Of a DNA stretch of 53,496 nt, positions 1 to 8,100 are shown piece by piece. The stretch lies in contig VXMH01000096.1 of assembly GCA_009841235.1 (NCBI GenBank), forward strand, positions 23,598 to 77,093. The letters run 5' to 3'. The translations under genes and the position numbers were made by a program. Each line of letters opens with the position of its first letter. The stretch's first letter is position 1. The DNA is from Caldilineaceae bacterium SB0661_bin_32. Its GTDB lineage: Bacteria > Chloroflexota > Anaerolineae > Caldilineales > Caldilineaceae. Below the pieces are notes generated by a model. It ran no database searches, had not been told where the DNA came from, and worked only from the letters and a program-made list of their open reading frames with translations.

Positions 1-185
1 AAAGCCTTTCCACACCTGTCCTAATCCCAACCATGTCATTCCGACCAGCCAGGCAAAGCCTTTCCACACCTGTCCCAATCCCAACCATGTCATTCCGACC
101 AGCCAGGCAAAGCCCCGCCACACCTTTCCTAGTCCCAACCATGTCATTCTAGTCAGCCAGGTAAAGCCTTTCCACACCTTTCTCA
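1..185 (-). repeat. 54-bp tandem repeat inside the membrane protein gene
   Basis: Units begin at 1, 55, 109 and (partly) 163, each 54 bases, and continue past the window edge. The units at 1 and 55 differ by one or two bases; those at 109 and 163 are more diverged. In the coding frame each unit gives 18 residues rich in Trp, Gly and Leu. Copy number changes would keep the frame. Confidence 0.9.
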
Positions 186-1815
186 AACCCAACAACTTAA
201 CCGTTGACAGCCCGACTATGGCTCCTAGCGCTATTAGTCCTTGTGGCCCAACAAGCCATGTTGTCACTGGAATCGCGACATGTTCAAAGAATTGAGAAAG
301 TTTCTCCTTAATTTGTCCTGGTACACCCTGTATCCATATGACTCCCCATTCGGCATACCCGATAGCACTCTGCCACGTATAGCCTAGAACCATTATTCCT
401 ATCAGACCGGACACCAACCACATTTTCTGCAGAAGTGACAGTCGGCCCGACACCCTCTTCAAGGCCATCCATAGAACTCCAAAAAGTCGGGCAATTCCCC
501 CCCACACTCTTTTGGGTCCCAGCGAAATAAATGCTAAGAGCCCTGAAATTGCTCCTAGTGCAATAAGCCCTGGAAACCCCAGAAGCCAAGCTATCGCTGG
601 TTGCGCGACAAGATCGACGAATTGGGATAGTTTCTCCCCAACCAATCCCGGAACGCCTTGTAACCATGCGACTCCCCATTCGGCATACCCGATAGCACTC
701 TGCCACGTATAGCCTAAAACTATTATTCCTATCAGACTGGACACCAACCACATTTTCTGCAGAAGTGACAGTCGGCCCGACACCCTCTTCAAGGCCATCC
801 ATAGAACTCCAAAAAGTCGGGCAATTCCCCCCCACACTCTTTTGGGTCCCAGCGAAATAAATGCTAAGAGCCCTGAAATTGCTCCTAGTGCAATAAGCCC
901 TGGAAACCCCAGAAGCCAAGCTATCGCTGGCTTCGCGACACGAACGCCGAATTGGGCCAGTTTCTCCCCGACCAATTCCGGAATACTTTGTAGCCATGCG
1001 CCCCTCCATTCGGCGTACTCGACAACGCTCTGCCACGCAAAGGCAAGTACCATTACCCCTATCAGAAATAGTCCCAACCAAACAATATGGCGCAGCGACA
1101 GTCGCCCTACGACATTTTTCCGCTCTGATTTTCTATCTTCCGGCAGTTCTTGCGCAGTGGCGGGGGACGAGTGATGCAGGGCTGTAGACCAACTCTCGAC
1201 AGCCCACTGTGCGGCCTTGTCAGAAAAGCAGTAGCGTTTTTCCAGACGTTGAGTGAGTTGCAGCCTACTAGCTGAGATCCTTCGCTTTTGGGAAAGCAGG
1301 TCGGCGGAGATGCCCTCCCGTAAACCGTGGACAAGGAGGAAGCGTTCTCTGTCAAACTCTCCGCAAAGGTCAGCTAGGAGCGCATCCACACGCGCGGGTT
1401 CATCCAGTAGATCAAAGCCGTAGTCTGTGAGTAATTTGCTTAAAGTACGTTTCGGAGATTCGGAAAGCTCCGCATGACGGCCTATGTTGTTATCCCCTAT
1501 GTCGCCAAAAGTCTTCGGGTCTGGCGTAGCAATGCCTAAGGCAGATGACCAACTCTCTGTCGCCCACTGCGCGGCCTCAGCCGAAATGCAATACCTGCTC
1601 TGCAGTCGCTGAGTGCACGTTCTGAGCCAGTGTATGGGAGGCCAACTGGCAACAGAATCGCGCTCCCGCAAAGCGCAGACCAGAACAAATCGTTCCGCGT
1701 GATACTCTCCGCAGTAGTCGGCCAGAAGTGCATCAACACGTGCGGGGTTGTCGAGCAAGTCCTGTCCGTATCGTTTAAGCAGTCGGCGCAACGTGCGCCG
1801 CGGGCGAGGATGCAT
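1..1815 (-). CDS. Repeat-built multi-spanning membrane protein with two N-terminal helical adaptor domains (partial at its C-terminus)
   Basis: The frame is open from the ATG at 1815 through position 1, at least 605 residues, so the C-terminus lies outside the window. Residues about 1-95 and 118-212 are two copies of the helical domain that also opens the next two genes upstream; shared features are an initial MHPxPRR, an ALLAD stretch, an ERF(L/V)L stretch and a closing AAQWAxESW. From about residue 239 the protein is three 110-residue modules, each with two hydrophobic, probably transmembrane segments. After residue 545 come 18-residue hydrophobic repeats. The start mirrors that of its paralogues. 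It lies 38 bases after the 611-aa gene and is the last visible gene of the kinase/phosphatase/vWA operon. A membrane effector or pore-like output is an inference only. Its DNA repeats are described separately. Confidence 0.8.
   Translation of the reverse strand, partial: MHPRPRRTLRRLLKRYGQDLLDNPARVDALLADYCGEYHAERFVLVCALRERDSVASWPPIHWLRTCTQRLQSRYCISAEAAQWATESWSSALGIATPDPKTFGDIGDNNIGRHAELSESPKRTLSKLLTDYGFDLLDEPARVDALLADLCGEFDRERFLLVHGLREGISADLLSQKRRISASRLQLTQRLEKRYCFSDKAAQWAVESWSTALHHSSPATAQELPEDRKSERKNVVGRLSLRHIVWLGLFLIGVMVLAFAWQSVVEYAEWRGAWLQSIPELVGEKLAQFGVRVAKPAIAWLLGFPGLIALGAISGLLAFISLGPKRVWGGIARLFGVLWMALKRVSGRLSLLQKMWLVSSLIGIIVLGYTWQSAIGYAEWGVAWLQGVPGLVGEKLSQFVDLVAQPAIAWLLGFPGLIALGAISGLLAFISLGPKRVWGGIARLFGVLWMALKRVSGRLSLLQKMWLVSGLIGIMVLGYTWQSAIGYAEWGVIWIQGVPGQIKEKLSQFFEHVAIPVTTWLVGPQGLIALGAIVGLSTVKLLGLRKVWKGFTWLTRMTWLGLGKVWRGFAWLVGMTWLGLGQVWKGFAWLVGMTWLGLGQVWKGF
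180..1110 (-). repeat. 330-bp (110-residue) repeat, three modules
   Basis: The membrane part of the gene is built of three modules with a 330-base period. Bases 409-600 and 739-930 are identical over 192 positions, including synonymous sites, which indicates a very recent duplication or gene conversion. The module nearest the N-terminus (about 1000-1110) and the one nearest the C-terminus (about 180-400) are more diverged. Each module carries two hydrophobic segments. Confidence 0.9.
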
Positions 1816-1853
1816 CGCTTGATAAGTCTTTCGCTCAAGGGAGAATAAGACGA

Positions 1854-3686
1854 CTACCCCAGCAGCGCAAGCAACCCAAGCAGCCCTGGTATCGCCAGAA
1901 ACAACAAACATCCACTTTGGCGCGGGGCGGATTGATCTCCGGGGCTACTAGGCGTACTGGAGTGTTTCACTGGCTTGTAGCATGGGGCGTATGGCGACCG
2001 CTTGGACCAGGTAATCTCGATCTGGTTATCCGAAAGTAATCGCTTGAGCAATTCGATGGCCTGTTCTTGCTCTGTTTCCAAGATCGCGGTCACCTCTTGA
2101 GAGGTCATCGTATTCTGCTTCAGGTTCTGCAATATTATCTCAATTGACTTCTCTTCTGTTTTTTTGGCCGTCGCTTCCAATTGCGTCCGTTTCTTGACCA
2201 TCATGCGAGTTGCCGCAGCCGCAGAGGACCATTCCTTCGATTTCAGGCAAGCCGCTTTTTCGGCATCAGCTTGCTTTCTCGCCAACTGCTGAACCGCAGT
2301 TTTCGCAATGGCGAGTTTTTTTGTTAACCGCTGGGCAACAGAACTTTCTGCGGCACATTCCTTAGCCAACTGCTGGGCAGCAGATTCTGCTTTGGCACGT
2401 TCCTTAGCTATCTGTTGAGTTTTCGATTCTGCTGCAGCGCGTTCTCTAGCTAACCGTTGAGTAATCGATAATGCTGCGGCGCGTTCTCTTTCTGGCCTCC
2501 TAGCCCCCGCTTCCGCTGCCCTCCATTCCTTTACTTTCTGACGAGCTGCAATTCCCACCGCTCTTTTGTCCTTATCAGTCGCGACAACAGAAGTATATGA
2601 CCACCCCTTTACTTGGAAGCCAGACGGGAAATGAGGGGGTCTTCGTAACAGGATTTTTTCAATTATTCCCGTTGCCTGCAATTGCCTCAACCAAAAGACT
2701 GCCTGCTCCTCACTGACTCCAAAGATCTTTTCCACTTCGCTTGGGGTTAAGGGATCTAATTCTAGGATTTGCACTATGGTTTCTCTTACTTCCCGCTCTT
2801 TCTGTCGGGCGATTTCTTTAGTTTGAGGCCTTTGTCTGGCAACTTCCCGAGCTGCGGTCAGGTCTCTTTCTTTCTGGCGAACTACGGATTCAGCTTTGGT
2901 CAGTTCATTTGTTTTCTGGCGAACAACGGATTCAGCTGCGGCCCGCGCAATTGTCTTCTGACGAGCAGTCTCTCTAGCGGCGTCCCTCTCTCTTTCCAAC
3001 TTTCGAGCATTCGCTTTCGCTGCTACCCGATCCTCCTCTAGTGCAGGGTCTTGTCCGGATAGGGCGGCCTTTAGAGACAATGACCAACTCTCGATCGCCC
3101 ACCCGGCGGCCTCAGCCGAGAAGCCATATCTCGTCTGAAAGCGGTGGGAAAGCTGTTGCATTTGGTCGGTGTTGTCCATGTGATGGACCAATAGTTCGGC
3201 CGGTATATGCGCTCGCAACGCCTGGACCAATAGAAATCGTTCCCTAGAGTTCGACCCGCTGAGATCGGCCAGGAGGGCATGGACACGCGCAGGATTTTCG
3301 AGAAGAGCCGGCCCGTAGTCTGTCAGCAACCGACGCAAAACGAGTTGTGGGCCGTCGGAAAAAGCTGTATGACTGCCATTGCGAGACGTATTCGGTTGTG
3401 GTGGACTGCGATCTAAGGCCGCGAACCAACTCTCAGCCGCCCATTGCGCCGCCTCAGGAGAAAAGCCATAATTTTTCTGTAAAATCTGGGGAATCTGAAG
3501 TCCGTAGCCTGCGCTATCTCGCGATTTGGACAACAGTTTGGCAGCGTGAAACAGAAGAAAGCGTTCGCAGCGATACTGTCCCCATAGGTCGGCTAAGAGA
3601 GCATCTATACGCGTGGGGTCCTCTAGCAGTCTCGGGCCAAAGTCTTTGAGAAGTTTACTTAAGATGCGCCTCGGGAGTGGGTGCAC
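1854..3686 (-). CDS. Helical adaptor domain x2, coiled coil, winged helix x2, C-terminal membrane anchor
   Basis: About 610 residues. Two N-terminal helical domains (about 1-95 and 116-212) are homologous to those of both neighbours. A coiled coil with many Ala, Glu, Arg and Lys heptads follows. A winged-helix-like domain (about 300-350, core DPLTPSEV and WLRQLQATG) is followed by more coiled coil (about 370-505) and a second, weaker winged helix (about 508-560, core TMTSQEV). The extreme C-terminus has about 19 hydrophobic residues ending ALLG, which looks like a tail anchor. The start is one of two adjacent GTG codons (3689 or 3686); the second aligns with the MHPLPRR start of the 667-aa paralogue. 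The function is unknown. The architecture suggests a membrane-tethered, kinase-regulated scaffold or DNA-binding effector (inference). Confidence 0.8.
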   Translation of the reverse strand: MHPLPRRILSKLLKDFGPRLLEDPTRIDALLADLWGQYRCERFLLFHAAKLLSKSRDSAGYGLQIPQILQKNYGFSPEAAQWAAESWFAALDRSPPQPNTSRNGSHTAFSDGPQLVLRRLLTDYGPALLENPARVHALLADLSGSNSRERFLLVQALRAHIPAELLVHHMDNTDQMQQLSHRFQTRYGFSAEAAGWAIESWSLSLKAALSGQDPALEEDRVAAKANARKLERERDAARETARQKTIARAAAESVVRQKTNELTKAESVVRQKERDLTAAREVARQRPQTKEIARQKEREVRETIVQILELDPLTPSEVEKIFGVSEEQAVFWLRQLQATGIIEKILLRRPPHFPSGFQVKGWSYTSVVATDKDKRAVGIAARQKVKEWRAAEAGARRPERERAAALSITQRLARERAAAESKTQQIAKERAKAESAAQQLAKECAAESSVAQRLTKKLAIAKTAVQQLARKQADAEKAACLKSKEWSSAAAATRMMVKKRTQLEATAKKTEEKSIEIILQNLKQNTMTSQEVTAILETEQEQAIELLKRLLSDNQIEITWSKRSPYAPCYKPVKHSSTPSSPGDQSAPRQSGCLLFLAIPGLLGLLALLG

Positions 3687-3736
3687 CACTAGAAGTTTCT
3701 TTCGTCCTGGCTATCTGTTCGGTTCTACCAGCCCTA

Positions 3737-5740
3737 TCACAAGATTTCACCCGCAAAAGCAAGAGCACTTGAATGGTCCTTGGTATGGTAACAAGGATGC
3801 TGCGGCGATCGTTGCAACCACGTGGATTCAACTTTGCCCGTTGCCTGTAGTCGTCTAAGCCATGAGATAGCCTGTTCATGCTCACGGCCCAAGAAGGCAG
3901 CCACCTCGCGCGAGGTCAAGGGTGTTTGCTTCAAGATCTGTAACGTAATTTCTTCCAACGCTATCACGCGAGCGGCTCTTTCGGCTGCGGACCGCTCTTC
4001 AGCCTTTACGCGAGCGGCCTTCTCGGCTGCGGACCGCTCTTCAGCCTTTACGCGAGCGGCTTTTTCGGCTGCGGACCGTTCTTCAGCCTTCACGCGGGCG
4101 GCTTTTTCGGCTGCAGCCCATTCAAACATCTTCTGACGAGCCTCTTCCTTGCCCGCGACCCACTCCTTAATTTTCTGCAGGACCACCTCTTCAGCAGCTA
4201 CCCACTCTACTATCTTCTGATGCTCCGCCGCTTTAGACTCGACCCACTCTTCAGTCTTCTGCAAGACCGCCGCTTGGATCCCGGCCAACTCCTCTGTCTT
4301 CTGGCGCTCCGTCGCTTTGGCTGTGCTCCATTCACCTACATTTCGATACTCGGCCGTTTTTGACTCGACCCACTTTTCAGCTTTCTGCAAAACCTCCTCT
4401 TCTGCCGCGGCCCACTCTTTTGCCTTCTGATGATCTGCTGCTTCCGTCGCCACCCACGCCTTGGCCTTCGTCAGGGCCATCTCTTGCGCAGCAATTGTCT
4501 CAATTGCCCTTTCCAAGGACACCGCTTTCTCCGACTTCCGGTTCTTGGCATTCTGACGAACGGTCTCATCAATTGCTCTTCGTTCCTCTGCCTTCTGACG
4601 AGCCACGGCGCCAGCTTCATCCTGCTCTTTTGCTTTCTGACGAGCGGTTTCATTAGCTGCTTTTCGTTCTTCCGCCTTCTGACGAGCCAAAACCACCGCA
4701 TCCTTCTGCTCTGCAGCTTTTTGACGAACGGCCTCAACAGCTGCTTCTCGTTCCTCTGCCTTAAGCCGAGCCGCAGCGACCGCTTCTTCGTGCCCTTTTG
4801 CTTTCTGACGGATTGTCTCAACAGCTGCTTTTCGTTCTTCTGCCTTAAGCCGAGCCGCAGCGACCGCTTCTTCGTGCTCTCTGGCCTTCTGGCGAACCCA
4901 AACCTCCGCTGAGACCCAAGCCTTGGCCCGCGGGTCTTGCTCCCGAGTCCGCAACGTGATTTCATCCACAAACGTAAGAGGTTTGCCTGCCGTTGCTAGA
5001 TTCTTCGCCGGCAAAGAGATATTCACGGCGAAGGAGCAACTCTCAACTGCCCATCGCGCGGCTACGGCCGAAAACCCATACCGATTCTGCAAGTGTTGGG
5101 AAAGCCAGCTTGCGTGGATTGCGTTCCCATGCGGGTGGATCAAATGCGCTGCGAGAGCGCGTTCCCGAGGCGCGTGGACCAAAACCAGTTGGGCAGGGAT
5201 ATGCTCCCGCAACGCATTGGCCAATATTAGTCGAGTAGGAATACGCTCCCGCAACGCGTGGAACAGCAAGAACCGTTCTCTGGGAAATGGGCCGCATGAG
5301 TCGGCTAAGAGTGCATCCACGCGTCCCGGGTCATTCAGCAACTCCGGACCCCAATCTGACAGCAACTGGTATAGTGTGCGCTGGGGGGTTTCGGAAAGCT
5401 TCGAATGACCGCCATCCGGGGTCTCCTTACCATTGTGGCTCGCATTTGCAGAAGCAATACTCAGGGCGAAGGACCAACTCTCGGCTGCCCAAACCGCTGC
5501 CTCAGAGGAAAAGCAATACCGATTCTGTAGTCGCCGAGAGCACGAGCCGAGCCAGCGCGCGACTGGCCAATTGGGAATGGAAGTGCGCTCCCGCAGAGCG
5601 TGGATCAGGAGAAAGCGTTCGCAGTGATAGGAGCCGCAAAGGTCAGCCAAGAGGGCATTTACACGGTCGGGTTCATTCAGCAGAGTCGAACCGTAGTCTG
5701 CTATCAATTGGCGCAGAATGCGCCGTGGAAGAGGGTGCAT
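3737..5740 (-). CDS. Helical adaptor domain x2, long coiled coil, C-terminal winged helix
   Basis: 667 residues. The first helical domain spans residues 1-95. The second starts near 118 and is lengthened by short internal repeats of an ALREHIPAQL-type helix. Residues about 270-595 are a highly charged coiled coil of QKA(K/E)E-type repeats, ending in four near-identical 14-residue units. A winged-helix-like domain (about 595-645, core TPLTSREVA and WLRRLQATGK) closes the protein. No membrane anchor is seen, unlike its 611-aa paralogue. The ATG at 5740 lies two bases after the kinase stop codon, so the two are almost certainly cotranslated. It is probably a direct partner or substrate of the kinase (inference from coupling). 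The long Ala/Glu/Lys stretch could also be read as a phage-structure-like rod, but nothing else supports that. Confidence 0.8.
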   Translation of the reverse strand: MHPLPRRILRQLIADYGSTLLNEPDRVNALLADLCGSYHCERFLLIHALRERTSIPNWPVARWLGSCSRRLQNRYCFSSEAAVWAAESWSFALSIASANASHNGKETPDGGHSKLSETPQRTLYQLLSDWGPELLNDPGRVDALLADSCGPFPRERFLLFHALRERIPTRLILANALREHIPAQLVLVHAPRERALAAHLIHPHGNAIHASWLSQHLQNRYGFSAVAARWAVESCSFAVNISLPAKNLATAGKPLTFVDEITLRTREQDPRAKAWVSAEVWVRQKAREHEEAVAAARLKAEERKAAVETIRQKAKGHEEAVAAARLKAEEREAAVEAVRQKAAEQKDAVVLARQKAEERKAANETARQKAKEQDEAGAVARQKAEERRAIDETVRQNAKNRKSEKAVSLERAIETIAAQEMALTKAKAWVATEAADHQKAKEWAAAEEEVLQKAEKWVESKTAEYRNVGEWSTAKATERQKTEELAGIQAAVLQKTEEWVESKAAEHQKIVEWVAAEEVVLQKIKEWVAGKEEARQKMFEWAAAEKAARVKAEERSAAEKAARVKAEERSAAEKAARVKAEERSAAERAARVIALEEITLQILKQTPLTSREVAAFLGREHEQAISWLRRLQATGKVESTWLQRSPQHPCYHTKDHSSALAFAGEIL
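3968..4125 (-). repeat. 42-bp tandem repeat encoding 14-residue coiled-coil units
   Basis: Units start at 3968, 4010, 4052 and 4094 (last one partial), each 42 bases and nearly identical. Each encodes a 14-residue Ala/Glu/Arg-rich unit, exactly two heptads, so copy number change would preserve both reading frame and coiled-coil register. Confidence 0.9.
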
Positions 5741-5742
5741 CG

Positions 5743-7083
5743 CTATAGGCGCACTTCCCCTGCGCGACTGCCGAACTGAATCCGTAGGCCGGACGAGAGG
5801 GCAACAGTCTTTCCCGGCTCTACATCATTAACTTTCCCGTCGGCGTTTTGGCTGGTCCATTTCTGTGCTGAGAGATTGCGTAGCCCCCAAGTCTGCGGGT
5901 TCTGAGGATGCTGAGTGACTTCTGCGACCGGTTCATCAAATTCATAGCGGCAGTTCTCGTCGAGGTGATGGGGGTAGAGCAAAGTGTTGTGGTTGAGCAT
6001 TACTACTTCGCGGTCAATTCTCATGCGAGGGGGCAAACTGCGCGGTGATTTGCATGCCCAGCAAGCCGCAGAACTGCCATCGGCGAGGTTCTGCTCGTCC
6101 GGATCGTAGAAATTCTCGGCTCCACAGTGCTGGCAATATAAGATCGAATCTCTTAGACGTATCAGAGCGCTGGTCCATTGACTCTCAACCACTCGCATAT
6201 GGGCATCGAGCAGCCCGTCGGTAAAAGCGCGCATGAAAAGCGCCTGCACAAAACGGGGATAGAGTGGCCAAAGTGCCAGCGCATTGTCGTGGTGGCCGCG
6301 TACAGGTTCGTTGCTGACGTCGTTGGGGTCGAAGATAAAGAGTGGATCCGTACCGTAAAGGCGGGTCATGGCAAACAGATCGAAGCAGCGAATCTGCGCC
6401 TCGCGCGCGCCCTCGAGCGGATGATGGTTAACAAGCATATAGAAGAGCAAAACTGCCAGAGAGAAGAGATCGGATTGCGTGCTGGGCCCGGCCTCGCCGC
6501 GCACGATCTCAGGGGCCATGAAGCGGACAGTGCCACCAATCACCCCGCCCTGACCGTCGTCTACGCTCACGTTGTCGTTGTCACAGATGCGCACTTCACC
6601 GCTTTCGGGATCGAAAAAAACGTTGCCGAAGGAGATGTCGCGATAGCAGAACCCTTTGGCGTGGAGCTGACGGTAGTTATATGCCAGTTCAAATCCGGCT
6701 GTCACAAGCGCGTGGAATGTTGGTTCCGCGCGGCGCGTCACCAGATCGGTGATGCCGGCAAAGCGATCCTCCCGCAGTGGCATGACATAGCCGAACTCGG
6801 GTCGGCTTGCCGCTTGTACCAGTTCCTGCGGCCAGAGAAAGCGGTCGCTGGGCGGGCCAGTGTCCACCGCGCGCTCCAAGCGGGCGCGCAGATCAGGATC
6901 CTGACGCAGATACTGGGGGAAAAACCATTTCAGCGCCATTGGTGTACCTGCACCTTTTCCATCAACCAGTCGGGCGCGATAGACTTCACCTTGCCCGCCA
7001 CCGCCAAGGAATTTCTCGACTTCGTAGGTGAGGTCAGTGGGCTGTGTTTGCACTTTATCGCCGGAGTTTAGCAGTTGGTTCAT
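5743..7083 (-). CDS. Serine/threonine protein kinase with zinc ribbon and C-terminal beta domain (TerY-P triad type)
   Basis: 446 residues. The kinase domain (about 20-300) has a glycine loop GGGGQGEVY (27-35), the ATP-anchoring Lys52, the catalytic loop YRDISFGNV with Asp149 and Asn154, a magnesium motif CDND in place of DFG (Asp168), and APE (190-192). Tyr replaces the usual His of HRD. Residues about 335-370 form a four-cysteine ribbon (CQHC and CWAC). The last ~70 residues are beta-rich and could be FHA-like. Together with the upstream PP2C and vWA genes this matches the kinase of the TerY-P triad described by Aravind and colleagues. It probably phosphorylates the helical-domain proteins encoded immediately downstream (inference). 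The catalytic residues present suggest an active kinase. Confidence 0.92.
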   Translation of the reverse strand: MNQLLNSGDKVQTQPTDLTYEVEKFLGGGGQGEVYRARLVDGKGAGTPMALKWFFPQYLRQDPDLRARLERAVDTGPPSDRFLWPQELVQAASRPEFGYVMPLREDRFAGITDLVTRRAEPTFHALVTAGFELAYNYRQLHAKGFCYRDISFGNVFFDPESGEVRICDNDNVSVDDGQGGVIGGTVRFMAPEIVRGEAGPSTQSDLFSLAVLLFYMLVNHHPLEGAREAQIRCFDLFAMTRLYGTDPLFIFDPNDVSNEPVRGHHDNALALWPLYPRFVQALFMRAFTDGLLDAHMRVVESQWTSALIRLRDSILYCQHCGAENFYDPDEQNLADGSSAACWACKSPRSLPPRMRIDREVVMLNHNTLLYPHHLDENCRYEFDEPVAEVTQHPQNPQTWGLRNLSAQKWTSQNADGKVNDVEPGKTVALSSGLRIQFGSRAGEVRL

Positions 7084-7133
7084 TTTACGATAGAGAATTC
7101 AGAGGAAGGAGAGTATGGATCTGCTCCAATTGG

Positions 7134-8078
7134 TTACTCCAACCGGCTCATGTTTGCAGCAATGACAACGGAAATGTCGTCACCGCTACCCCCTTTAGAA
7201 GTGGCATCCAACCAGTCGGGCAAATGGCCAGCAACCGCATCGGGGCCTTCCTGTTGGATTGCGGCGTAGAGATCTCTGGCGACCTGTTCAAAGTCGGCGT
7301 CGTCCGCAAAGGAGTTGGCATACCCGTCGGTCGCCAGCATAACGAAGACCGGAGGTCTCTCTACGATCGGTTGAAAATGGACTCGCACGTAACGCCAAGC
7401 GTCTTTCGAACACAAAGAGGTGGTGTGATTGGCGAGTAGGTGGCTGTCAGCGGGGAAAGGGGGACGGACCACTTCCCCTTCTGCCGTTACAGTCAAGACA
7501 TCGCCATCACCTAATTGGATGTAGAGATGTAACTCAGGAGTAAGAAGAGCCGCCAGTAGTGTAGCGCCATAGCGCTGCTCGACGGAAGTATCAGGCCTTG
7601 TAGCATTTGTCAGCGCTTCTGCTTCATCTTTGGGGTGCGACGTCTCGTTCTTTGAGAATGGAATGTCAGAGGCGTGCTCATAAATGGACGCCCGCCATCG
7701 GCTCACGAGAAGCTTCGGCATCTGTTCGCTGAAATGCCGTTTGAACCGAGTCAGATTTTCCAGGGCGTCTCTGTCCAAAATTCGGGGCATCACCTCGCTT
7801 ACCAGAAACATCTGAGCTTCTTGCACTGCGCGGCGTGCGCCGATATGGCTACGCGTGTACTCCTTGCCGCCGTGGCCGTCGGCAATGCAAAGCACGGCTA
7901 ACGGTCTCTCGCCCTCAGCTGACCACCAACTCAGCGCGTCCTGATTGGGCGCGCCACTACGTTCATGCATGGCGCCCGGCACTGACCCGCTCACGATTTG
8001 CCAGCCACAGGCAGAGGTCGTACCGCTGAACGGGGCTTTGTCTCTACTTGCCTGCGAAGGCGGAAGCGTGGATTCCAT
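7134..8078 (-). CDS. PP2C-family protein phosphatase
   Basis: 314 residues from the ATG at 8078, chosen because GAGGA lies about nine bases upstream; earlier in-frame ATGs would overlap the vWA gene. PP2C motifs occur in order: an NQD turn near the start, IADGHGG (metal-binding Asp), GATLLAALL, QLGDGDVL, MLATDGYANS and GGSGDD. All metal-ligand aspartates of the family appear present, so activity as a Mn/Mg-dependent Ser/Thr phosphatase is likely. It sits between the vWA and kinase genes and would oppose the kinase, as in TerY-P triads. No membrane segment is seen, so it is probably cytoplasmic. Confidence 0.92.
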   Translation of the reverse strand: MESTLPPSQASRDKAPFSGTTSACGWQIVSGSVPGAMHERSGAPNQDALSWWSAEGERPLAVLCIADGHGGKEYTRSHIGARRAVQEAQMFLVSEVMPRILDRDALENLTRFKRHFSEQMPKLLVSRWRASIYEHASDIPFSKNETSHPKDEAEALTNATRPDTSVEQRYGATLLAALLTPELHLYIQLGDGDVLTVTAEGEVVRPPFPADSHLLANHTTSLCSKDAWRYVRVHFQPIVERPPVFVMLATDGYANSFADDADFEQVARDLYAAIQQEGPDAVAGHLPDWLDATSKGGSGDDISVVIAANMSRLE

Positions 8079-8100
8079 GTTGTCATATCCTCGTCCGCCC

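Noticed and set aside
308..1081. A 257-residue open frame on the minus strand with internal repeats
   Set aside because: It is in another frame of the same repeat DNA. The real frame continues from the ATG at 1815, matches the paralogous helical domains, and stays open to position 1; the repeats make other frames open too.
1536..1838. Separate small gene at the start of the membrane protein
   Set aside because: It is an out-of-frame shadow; the helical domain homologous to the neighbouring proteins is in the frame starting at 1815.
3968..4125. Possible CRISPR-like array (also the 54-bp units at 1-185)
   Set aside because: Repeats are directly adjacent without unique spacers, are multiples of three and encode regular protein repeats, so they are coding tandem repeats.
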